Source: Blastomyces gilchristii SLH14081
Taxonomy: Eukaryota; Ascomycota; Eurotiomycetes; Onygenales; Ajellomycetaceae
Direction: 5' to 3'
DNA: 64,000 bases
NCBI RefSeq assembly: GCF_000003855.2
Contig: NW_003101668.1
Coordinates: forward strand, 747,068-811,067
Both the position numbers and the translations under genes were made by a program. Below the pieces are notes generated by a model. The model saw only the letters and a list, made by a program, of their open reading frames with translations, ran no database searches and was not told the origin of the DNA. Below, piece after piece: positions 49,640 through 58,400 of the stretch (its first letter is position 1; each line of letters starts with the position of its first letter).

Positions 49640-50107
49640 GTCGTCTTTACCCCCTACCTAAACCGTCTCATGATAGTAGTAGCGCGCAATATTGACCACC
49701 CCCTTCTCCGTGGCTTCGCGCAGTAACTCCCCCTCCTTGTCGCGTTCCGGGTGCTGCCATGACTCTTTAACCACAAGGGGTGTTCGGGATTCATCTCCGT
49801 CGCAATGCGTCTTCCAGCATATCGTCCCTCGTCTAGAAACGCAGGCCGCGCGCCTGACTACCTCGTCAATTATCAGACGCTCCTCCCTGCCATCTAGCTT
49901 TATCCTGATGTAGCGTGCGCCGTCGGTAGTGATAACCTGTCGGATCGAACCCGAGTTGCTTCTTATTTATTAGTAGGTACCCGAGGATGGTCGAGACAAA
50001 TTGAAGGCCTCCTCGTTGATATCGAACCGCTCCGACGCGACCCCGCCCAGACGGTCGAAGTGCCACAGCCTCATACGTGGCCCGCAGAGCGTGAAACCGG
50101 GTACGAA
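49640..50107 (-). pseudogene. FunK1-type fungal protein kinase fragment, frameshifted
   Basis: Read on the minus strand in three frames this gives a continuous FunK1 N-lobe: FVPGFTLCGPRMRLWHFDRLGG, then QFVSTILGYLLINKKQLGFDPT, then DGREERLIIDEVVRRAACV, then TPLVVKESWQHPERDKEGE and ATEKGVVNIARYYYHETV followed by a stop and VGGKDDK. The family pattern LGFDPT, KDSWQ-PER, GELLREATEKGV is unmistakable. Two frame changes (near 50,005-50,015 and 49,934-49,940) and a TAG stop break it. Only about 155 codons remain of a protein usually near 700 residues; it ends abruptly against mariner sequence upstream and unrelated sequence downstream. Composition is balanced, so decay here is by indels rather than C-to-T mutation. 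Confidence 0.85.
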
Positions 50108-50124
50108 AGTGATCTAATGCAGAA

Positions 50125-50348
50125 GTCAAGCTGGTGTACTTGCCACCCTACTAGCCGGATCTAAATCCTATTGAAGAATTCTTCGCTGAGTTGAAGGCTT
50201 TATTACACGGAAGTGGCAAACCTATAAGGATGGTCCTAACCAAGGTTTTGACACATTCTTGGAATGGTGTGTTGATGTTGTGGGTGCAAGGAAGAAAAGT
50301 GTAAAAGGCCATTTTCGGCATTCCGGCCTAACAATTGAAGAGATATAA
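50125..50348 (+). pseudogene. Tc1/mariner transposase C-terminal fragment
   Basis: Starting at 50125 the frame reads VKLVYLPPY, stop (TAG), PDLNPIEEFFAELKALL, the catalytic-domain signature around the third acidic residue (PYSPDLNPIE...E). After one frame change near 50,240-50,250 it continues FDTFLEWCVDVV and ARKKSVKGHFRHSGLTIEE to a TAA at 50346-50348, the normal C-terminus. The N-terminal two thirds are absent; the fragment abuts the FunK1 relic within about 18 bp. A nonautonomous relic. Confidence 0.85.
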
Positions 50349-50750
50349 CTTTAGCAATTAATCGTGATAGGAGAAGAGATCGATTTTTACTCTACTATAC
50401 TTAAAGACAGGCTCTAATGTGTTTTTTCTACAAGACAGTCTGCTTGAAAGAGATCCAGTATAAAGATTATAGAGGAAAGAATAGTAGGATATATTTTTGA
50501 CATTTTCATGCTTAGGCGTACTGCTTAGCCGGACGATATTGGTTAGGGCGGGATCCTAATTAGAGTAGGCAAGAAAAGTTCACCGGGAGAATAGATCGCG
50601 GAGAGTATTTGACACGTACTCCATTCCAAAAGTAGTAAGGAGAGAAGTCGGCACTATCATATCTCCCTACATGTGCCTTTGGACACATCACATTCACTCC
50701 ATGACACACAGCCTATGTAGGTAGTAGCAAAATCTCTGAAAATTGCCTCA
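50349..50750. other. Spacer, nothing recognised
   Basis: Balanced composition with no coding signature. The start may hold the terminal repeat of the mariner relic. The part nearest 50,750 is the likely 3' untranslated region of the synthetase-like gene. Confidence 0.4.
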
Positions 50751-51868
50751 CTACTCTGTCTCTGGCTCAAGAGACGGCTCGTGGATAATTCCAAGCGACA
50801 ATTCCGTCTTCTCAAAGAGAAGGTGAAGGTAATGCAGGCTGTAACCTCTGAAGAGCCTGTACGGTTCATTGACCCAGCGCTCAATCTCTCGCCAAAGAAC
50901 TAAAAGATCTTTTCTCTCCTGTGTAAAGACCCGATAGTTGAGCAAGTACTCCTGTCCAGCCTTTTTTAGGTAGTCATATGCCGACTGCTGCAGATATAGG
51001 GATTTTGACACTTTCGAGCCCGACCAGTCTGATATGAGCGGGGTGTAGACGATCAAGATGGGCTTGACCAGAAAGCGCCAGAGCAGCTGCTCCTGCCAGA
51101 AGCCAGCATAGTCGCTACCACAGATCTCGATGTAGTTGTACGACGCGCGCTCGTGGTAGAGACCGATGACAAGGTTGAAAAGCTGGCAGTTGAACTGGAA
51201 TTTGTGGGCGTCGGTTTCCACGCTGTACGCGAATCGGCCATGCTGTGGGCATTTGAAGGAGACAGTCGACCCATCTTGGGAATAGATATTGTTCAGACCG
51301 TATTTATCGACGAGGCCGCATTCAGGACATGCAGCGCGGAGGCGAGACTCCCTGTAGCTGGTGCTAAAAATTGGCCGAGGTATTCACGATCCTTTATAAT
51401 GTTCTTGATGACGCCGCAGACACCGTCGCTCTTCAAAAACTCTTCCTCTAGGCGGATCCGATATGCAATTCCGTATCTCTCAGAAAGTGTTGCAAGGAGC
51501 TCCTTGTAGTCCGGAAGGTACTCCTGAAACTTCCCAGTGTCCCGGAGACTTCGCTGGTAGGTGATATTACTAATGACCATTTGATCTCCCTTTGCTCTGT
51601 CCCATAGGTCGCACACAACCATAACTTCAGTTCCGATATCTCTCATACCCATAGCCACAACAAACGCCAGCCCTAGGCTACATAATGTTCCGACATGCGG
51701 CGAAGAGTTGGGTGGAATAATGATGTTGATTTCAGTGTGAGCTTCGGGGTGAGGAAGTAATGACCTCAGATAACCGGGATAGTCGCTTTTGAAGACGTAA
51801 GAACCGCCACCCAAGGCATGATGGGAGGCCATATCGTAGGCAATTTGCATCTTCTGGTGGACTTCCAT
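50751..51868 (-). CDS. Class I aminoacyl-tRNA synthetase-like protein (archaeal-type LysRS-like), apparent single-base frameshift
   Basis: The ATG at 51868 opens a frame that runs to about 51,371, then shifts by one base in a five-T run (A's at 51366-51370 on the plus strand) and continues to the stop at 50751-50753, about 372 residues in all. Residues 57-60 read PHVG in a PPNSSPHVGTL context, the HIGH-type ATP site of class I synthetases. Next come CPECG (about 181) and CPQHG (about 207), a likely zinc site as in archaeal-type (class I) lysyl-tRNA synthetase. DYAGFWQ is near 253, then DWSGSKVSKSLYL with KVSKS at about 286-290, the KMSKS loop. The anticodon-binding domain of true LysRS (about 500 residues) is missing or very reduced. 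Fungal cytosolic LysRS is class II, so this is not the housekeeping enzyme. No intron donor upstream gives the right phase, so the shift is a real mutation or a homopolymer error. The gene diverges from the ASCH gene. Confidence 0.75.
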
Positions 51869-52486
51869 GGCGCTTAGAATAGGGGGCTAGGAATAGTAGC
51901 GGTAGCGGTAGCTTGGTAACTAGATTCAGTTCACTGAAGTGGATAAAATAGAAGAGAGGAAGATTCAAAACAGGATTATAAAATTTATAAGTGATTCCCA
52001 AGAGAAGACACCGGGAGGGGCCAGAAGCTCTCACTGCGGTGCAGTCAGCATATCAGCTGGGACCAGCCTGTGCCAAGCAAGAGAAACTAACATGTCCCAA
52101 GCGTTACCCTGCTGGCAGAGCCATGCATTAATGAGTTACAGGGACATCACATCTTATTGACACTGTGACTGGAGGTTTGCAGGAAACAACAGACAGGTCA
52201 AGTCGATCTTGGCATGGTGAACCGGAGACGAATCACGTCTCTAGTTATTGGTTAGTTTGACCCGGCCCGCCCGGCCCGCCCGGCCCGATGCACGTGCGGC
52301 TTAAGCCACAACAAACAAGCGCGTCGCTAAAAGTCTCCCTTACCATTCCGCGCTCCATTTCCTCCACCCTTCCCAGCCAGTCGAACCTGCTCAGCTTTTT
52401 AGGCTCCACGTCAAGCTGAAGACCCCTTCTCACCTTCCTCATCTTTGCATACCTACCTTTGCTGCAGACGCCAATAGGACTCCTTG
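51869..52486. promoter_or_regulatory. Shared divergent promoter region
   Basis: These 618 bp separate the divergent starts of the synthetase-like and ASCH genes. They contain a GC-rich tandem repeat (52261-52287), a CACGTG at 52291-52296 and pyrimidine-rich stretches before each start. Open frames crossing it (for example 52245-52523 minus) have no recognisable product. Co-regulation is inference from layout. Confidence 0.45.
52261..52287. repeat. Three copies of CCCGGCCCG followed by CACGTG
   Basis: A perfect 9-bp tandem triplet lies mid-way in the divergent promoter, with a CACGTG palindrome (the core bound by fungal bHLH factors) three bases downstream at 52291. Confidence 0.8.
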
Positions 52487-53031
52487 ATGCCACGCACGAA
52501 AAAGGCTTTGGGCGAACGCCCAATTTCCAGCGATGCCATTTTACCGATGCAAGACCCTTACATGACCCAGATTACCGATGGGAGGAAAAATTATGAGTTC
52601 AGGAAATATTGCCTCAAACCTTGTGTGAAAAGAATCTGGTTCTATCGAACAGCTCCGCACTCTAGCATTACCCACGTCTGCGAGACTCTGCCCGCGCGGA
52701 CACGAAATCCCGAAGATCTTCCGCTAGACGAGGACGGCCTGGGCAATATCGAATTTAATACTAGGCATAAGGACTGGGAGGGCTACGACTTCGCCTACGA
52801 GATGGTCACCGTCTACGAGCTTAGGCAGCCGATATCCCTCAAGGAGATGAAGGAAAAGCATGGTTTCAAGTCGGCACCCAGGGGACTTGTCTACCTACAA
52901 AAGTCGATCAGTAACAGTGTTAACTGGAAGCAACAGAAGCTCGTAAGGAATTTGATCTTGAGCCTTCACTTGAGCCTTGGCTAACATAAATGCAGTTAAT
53001 CAATCGAAGGAAGCAAACGTCGGAGGCTTAA
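52487..53031 (+). CDS. ASCH/PUA-like domain protein, one intron
   Basis: The start is ATG at 52487 (MPRTKKAL). Residues 20-40 read PMQDPYMTQITDGRKNYEFR, the N-terminal ASCH pattern (G-K--E-RK), followed by VKRIWFYRTAPHSSI and, near 130, KSAPRGLVYL, the final strand. ASCH is a PUA-related fold often found with RNA-binding or RNA-modifying functions. A stop at 52982-52984 follows in the unspliced frame, but GTAAGG at 52943, CTAAC at 52981 and CAG at 52993-52995 define a 53-nt intron of typical ascomycete form; splicing keeps the frame and ends at TAA 53029-53031, giving 163 residues. I prefer the spliced model. It diverges from the synthetase-like gene. The exact RNA or ligand cannot be deduced. 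Confidence 0.72.
52943..52995 (+). other. Predicted 53-nt intron in the ASCH gene
   Basis: Donor GTAAGG, branch site CTAAC ten bases before the end, acceptor TGCAG. Phase 0, joining CTC to TTA. The stop in the unspliced frame lies inside the intron. Confidence 0.7.
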
Positions 53032-53353
53032 GATATATTGTGGGAACTCAGAAGGGTCAGACACTATTCTGACTACCTGTCCAGACGCTATCAAGTCAAA
53101 AGTCGACGCTATGCAGTCGGTTAAGATTATAACAATTTAACGGGCTTTACTCGCTCTGTGTAGCATATACTTCTTTTCCAGTTCGTTCTTCATTCCATCG
53201 GTCAATAGAGCCGGATAGAACCGGACTTATGCCAACTTCCGGTAGCTAAAACATCAGCCCAAACTGAACCTAGCTTCACCTGAGCGCTAGGGCAATAACG
53301 CACAATATAGAGATTGTAGCATAGGCATTCTGAGCAAGACACTGCGTAAAGTC
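53032..53353. other. Spacer, nothing recognised
   Basis: Balanced composition, no reading frame of note; it presumably holds the ASCH gene 3' end and a promoter for whatever followed before the Pogo-A insertion. Confidence 0.4.
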
Positions 53354-53522
53354 ATGGCGTCATTATCTTTATTGGTCCGGCGAGCGCTACGGGATAAGTC
53401 TGTCCCGAGGCCCTTGTAAGTAACTAGCCCGTTTAAGCTTCTAGGTATGTCTACTTATTGACAGGGAATAAGGCATCAATTAGCTTATTATACCAATGAG
53501 ACGGAAGCGAACAAGGCATGTA
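53354..53522 (+). pseudogene. Possible start of a gene cut by Pogo-A
   Basis: ATG at 53354 gives MASLSLLVRRALRDKSVPRP, a basic, hydroxylated leader of the mitochondrial-targeting type. A 57-nt intron is possible (GTAAGT at 53416 to AG at 53471-53472), after which HQLAYYTNETEANKAC stays open to the Pogo-A boundary. Across the insertion (62173 onward) only a few codons precede a stop. No family is recognised, and a chance frame is equally possible. Confidence 0.25.
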
Positions 53523-53594
53523 ACCGTGCCATGCTTACTCACTCTCTGTAGTGAGTGCACCACAGTGTACAGAAAACCACACTGTACAGAAAAT
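53523..53594 (+). repeat. Pogo-A left inverted terminal repeat, with internal palindrome
   Basis: It starts ACCGTGCCATGCTTACTCAC; ACTCACT and AGTGAGT inside it are inverted copies around CTCTGT. Direct repeats CACAGTGTACAGAAAA and CACACTGTACAGAAAA follow at 53561-53592. These are candidate transposase-binding sites. Confidence 0.85.
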
Positions 53595-53646
53595 ATTTTC
53601 AATATCTTCATTCTTCATCTTCAAATAATCATTATTAATTATAATC

Positions 53647-53905
53647 ATGTCTAAATCTTCTAATTACACTGAGAAGCAGTTGCAAAGAGCTGTTGATATA
53701 TATAAAAGCAATTTAAAATTAAAAATCATGTCTCTGTTATGAGAATTCACAGTCTTATATATCATCTTATATAAGAGAATCAACAGAAAGAAATTAAGAA
53801 CTATGAGAATTTCACTGAATTAAGCATTGAATAACAGTCAGAAAGAGATAATTAAGATATAAATTCATCAGTTAAATATTAATTTTTACTCACTTATCAT
53901 TGAGT
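53647..53905 (+). pseudogene. Pogo-A transposase N-terminus, inactivated
   Basis: ATG at 53647 gives MSKSSNYTEKQLQRAVDIYK, the start of the psq/CENP-B helix-turn-helix typical of Fot1/pogo transposases (YTE--L--A). A TGA and a TAA interrupt it before M504-D enters at 53906. Confidence 0.8.
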
Positions 53906-54409
53906 AGACTGACTGCTAAGACTATGAATTTCACATTTAATTTCATTTGATCTGATCTCATACATTTCTTGACATGAATCTCACTGAGACTAGTCATTAA
54001 AAAAATATGTAAAGTAATCATATATAAGATCTTAAAATGAAATCATGACTTGAAAAAAATGAGAAAGTGATCTTATTTAGTCTCATTTAGTTTCATTCTT
54101 GACATAAAGTTACTATTTTTAGACATTTTGAGGTTTTTTTTAAACTATTTTTAATTTTTTAAAAAGTAATGCTTTTTAATAATACTCAAATGAGATTTAA
54201 AGTCATTTAAAGCAATAAAAATAATTTAAATTAAGAAGTAAAAATCATGATCTCATTTGAAAAATGTGATAAGAGTAGACAGTAAGTCTCACTGAGACAG
54301 TATGAGACTACTATTAAATGTTAAAACTATGTAATGAGATCAGTTAAATTAATAATGAGACTATTAAAAAATCTGATTCTGGTCTCAGACACGGTCACAC
54401 AGTCAGTCT
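53906..54409 (+). mobile_element. M504-D, perfect 10-bp target duplication
   Basis: ATCATTGAGT occurs exactly at 53896-53905 and 54410-54419. The element starts AGACTGACTGCTAAGACT and ends CACACAGTCAGTCT. It is the most mutated family member: most CCC, GG and CG sites kept in copies A and B are converted here. It lies in the Pogo-A transposase gene. Confidence 0.92.
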
Positions 54410-54419
54410 ATCATTGAGT

Positions 54420-55096
54420 ATATTGAAGCTGCTATGAACTGCATGTTAAAATAGTATTATACAGATTCAGAGACTGCATCTCTCATAGTAAGTAGAATAT
54501 GAATATATTAATTTATCAAATGTCTGTCAGATTATAAATGAGTTAAGTAAAAATTCATGAATTTAAAATAAGTATTTTACAAGAATATAAGCTTTATTAT
54601 CAATTGATATTAATTAATATAAAGTTGTTTTTAATTAATATCAATTTTTTTACTGTGATATCTACAACTTTGATAAGATTGAATTTTAAGAAGAAGAAGA
54701 ATATAGATAGTGAGTTATAACTATTTTTAGAGATACAAATTCTGTTATACAGTTATTATACTCTTACAAGTTAATAACTATGATAAAGTATATTAGTGTA
54801 GATAATATAGTATTGAATTTATTAATTATAATAAAATCAAAGATTTATCTAAAGAATTAATATATATACTTTAACTTATCCGATAACTATACTATCACTG
54901 TATTTAAGTCTGACTTTATAAAAAATGAGATTGAATTTGAATGAATCAAGCAGTTTAATAAGATGATAAAAAAGTGTTAAATAAGCAGTTATTAACTACT
55001 ATTAATGAATAATTATGATTCTCATTTTATAGATGAATTCATTCAATACTATAATCTTTATAAGATTATTCTGTTCAGATTCTTATCTTATATAAG
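54420..55096 (+). pseudogene. Pogo-A transposase middle part, inactivated
   Basis: The frame resumes after M504-D with many stops. Near 55,010-55,096 NYDSHFIDEFIQYYNLYKI and LSYIS correspond to the DGH-SH-T-EFI--C---I motif leading to the P-HSSH box of the DDE domain. Copia-B inserted exactly there (target duplication ATAAG). Confidence 0.7.
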
Positions 55097-55364
55097 TGTC
55101 AGAATGAGTGTCACGGATGAATATATTAAAGACATATGAATCTTATGTATATTAAGATTTACTTGTTATATTATCTGTATACTATCTAATATATCTATTT
55201 CATACAAAAGATAGAGCTATTTGTAGTAAAATATATGTGCGAGTTAAGAGAGCTAGTATAAGTGAGTATTAGACAAGTGTTGTAGTAAGCTGATAATAAT
55301 GAGAAATATTATAGTAATATAATATTAATGATATTTAGTAGTATATAATCTCTTTTTTCTGACA
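55097..55364 (-). repeat. Copia-B 3' LTR
   Basis: It starts TGTCAGAATGAGTGTC and ends TTTTTTCTGACA. It is more AT-converted than its partner. Confidence 0.9.
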
Positions 55365-55385
55365 CACCTTCTTCAGTGACTGTAA

Positions 55386-55426
55386 CATGTAAATGAAAGT
55401 GTAAATGAAAGTGTAAATGAAGCTGT
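55386..55426. repeat. 12-bp tandem repeat GTGTAAATGAAA, about three copies
   Basis: It lies just inside the 3' LTR of Copia-B. Slippage-type repeat. Confidence 0.7.
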
Positions 55427-55449
55427 AATAAAAAGAGTGTAGATGAATC

Positions 55450-58400
55450 TATAGAGATTATATTAAAATAAATTCTTTATTCTGCTTATGTCTCAATGAT
55501 ATCTGATATATTAACTAGACCTAGTATCTTGACAAATTCTGTATGTTTCTGACATGGCAGAGTCTTAGTGAGGTTATTCACTAGCATCTGAGTCATAGGC
55601 ACTCAATCAACTATAATATCACTGAATTGAACACATTCTCAGAGTCAGCTTTCATATATATCAATGTGACAGAGCTTTATAATTATAGAGAGATCTTTCT
55701 TTGTAAGAATGTTAACAGTTTAACAGTTATCACATTAGATACAGATCTTGTGATCAGGTTTAAATTAAATATGTTGAAAGAATCTATCTCATCAGATAGA
55801 CTTCTTACCAGCTTGTAAGATAGTAATAAGCTCAGCTTCTGTGATAGATGTAGTTATAATTATCTATCTATTTGATTTTCAATCAACAGTCTCACTGAAT
55901 AGTTTGAGGATATATTCTTGTATAGAGCAGTGATTCAGATTATCTGTGAAGAAGACATCACTGACAGCTTTAATAATATCAGATTTGAGATCAAGTTGTA
56001 GAGATCTGTCAATGTTATCATCATATTAAATAGTGAGATTCTTCATATTATATAGATAAGATATCATTCTATTCATCTCTGATAAGTAATGTTCTGATGA
56101 ATTCATCATGAATGTAGCTAGTTTATTCACTGTATATACAATATCAGAGTGAGTCATTATTACTGAGTAGATACAGAAGTCAATATATTGTTAATAATAA
56201 TGAATTTTTGTGAATATAACTGGCTTGTTAAAAGGCTCTAATGAAGCATTAGTTAGTGAGATATATGTCTTACAGATATGTGTGAGATGATATGTATCAA
56301 CTATCTTATCAATATAGATATTCTGACATAGTCAGAGCTTCAAGTTGAGGCAATCGCGTATTATTTGCATGTTAAGAAATCATTTCAAATCTCTTATCTG
56401 TTGAATCTTATAGGCATTTTTAAGATCTTTGATTAGTTAATCTCTTTCTTTCAAATCTTCTCATCACAATAGAATGACAATATTATTCATATAGAAGAAG
56501 ATAATTAATTAATCATTAGAGAAGAGACATCAATTCTCTGATATAGAGATGAAGTCTAGTGTTCTCAATGTTGAAGATAGTTCATTTAATCAGAGAAGAA
56601 GTGATCTGTGTATTATTATTATTATTATTATTATTATTCTTTCATTATACTCATATGCAAGCAGAGCTTATGATGAGTCCTTGCGTGATGTTAAATACAG
56701 GTCAAGTGTTGGTTATACAGGAGGAAATACAGGTGTTGAGACCACGCCAAGATAACAAGAACATAGGAAAATACAAAGGAGTGACAATTAGATACATGCG
56801 ATAATAACTTCCCAGCCCAGGAACATAGAGCAATTCATTGAAGCGATTTGTACACCTCTGTATTTATTAGGAACCTGAGGTGCTTGAGTTCCGGATTTAA
56901 TGTATTCCCTGCGGGTTTCGAACCCACGCGCCTTGGTTTCCCACGCCAAGGTGCTACCGGGTGGCCGTATTAACCATTCAGCCACCGGGGCAAGTGATCT
57001 GTGTAATTTATATAGTGCTTATAGAAGTTTTAGTACATGATTTATATACTTTCAATTTTATACTCTCTTCAACTTTTATCATTCATCAGATAGTTTCATA
57101 TATACTAGCTCATTAATATCACTATTAATGAAGACATTGATTTCATCTAGCTGTTTCACATCTAGATCAAATGCTGCTGTTAAAGCTAACAAGATTCAGA
57201 GATCTCTGACAGCTAGTATGTGAGCTTTTATAGTGAGATCTGTGATTAATTGAAGATCTTTGTATATACAGATACAAGCTTTGTATTTCAAAAGAAAATC
57301 TTCATCATCAAATTTGTAGATAAATACTTATTATAGAGAAATAACTAGAACATCTCTCTGTGATCTACTAGTAATTTCATATATATTCTGCAGAGATATA
57401 CTATTTCATTCCTGCTTAACAGTGTTCTCAAATTCTTTGTAATATGAGTGTTTTTCAACATCTGTTTAGTGATTCAGTGAATCTGACAGTTGAAATCTAT
57501 GAATTCTTGAAGTCAGTATGAATACTGTTGATGTAGCTGTATTATTAATAACAGTAAAAACAGTATTAGAAAATAAATTTTAAGACTTGTTGAAGTCTGT
57601 ATGTGAATTTGAATGAGAGAATGCATCATTGATCATTTGATAAGAATTGTCTTTGACATTTTCAACTGTCACAAAATGAGCAGCTCTGTGTTTTTGTATT
57701 CTGCAGTCTTCAATGATATTAGCTTCATTAAAATCAGCACTGATATTATGAGCTCTAGATACAATGTTCTGTGTTCAATTATCTATCACAGCTGAATGAG
57801 TATTAATATTAACATCAGAATCTGTTGACTCTGATGTTGAATCTGATGTAGAAAGATGCTCATTATTTTTCTTCTCTATTTTTTCAGAGCTTTGAGCATT
57901 TTCTTCAGAATTAAAAACATCAATATCTGCATCTATAATCTCTTTCAATTGATTGATAGAAGTCATTGATGATTCTTGAACTTTTATATGTAGAAGCTTC
58001 ATCTTCTTAGATACTCAATCTCTTAGTTATCTTTCAATGTAGAAGTCTTCTGAGTTGAATTTTCTATTCTCATCAAACATCACATCTCTTACTCTTATTA
58101 TCTGTTCTAAGTGTGGAATTCAAATTCAATAGATGTTTGTAGAATCATATTTAACTAGATATTCAATATATGCTCAGAGATCTAGCTTCTGAGAGTGATT
58201 TCTATTGAGAACTTCATTTAGTATCTTTGTATAGGTGTGACATTCATAGATTTGAAGATGAGTACAGAAGTGAGATTTGATTTGTAGAAATTCTTTCAAT
58301 ACTTATAGAGATGACTTTCAATCTAGAATTCTAGTAGAGATTTAATTCACTAGATAGATGACAGTAAGTGTGATCTCAGAGAAAAGTGATTGTGACAGAA

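Noticed and set aside
51153..51509. 118-codon plus-strand frame
   Set aside because: Antisense to the synthetase-like gene, whose minus-strand motifs are convincing.
52245..52523. 92-codon minus-strand frame ending in Gly-Pro repeats
   Set aside because: It reads through the GC-rich promoter triplet and overlaps the start of the ASCH gene; no family pattern.
56788..56985. 65-codon minus-strand frame over the SINE
   Set aside because: It is a chance translation of the tRNA-like head and body.
56901..56991. A possible functional tRNA gene on the minus strand
   Set aside because: A and B boxes and a T-arm are present, but the acceptor stem does not pair and the spacing before the anticodon arm is wrong; the 14-bp target duplication and (AAT)n tail identify a SINE.
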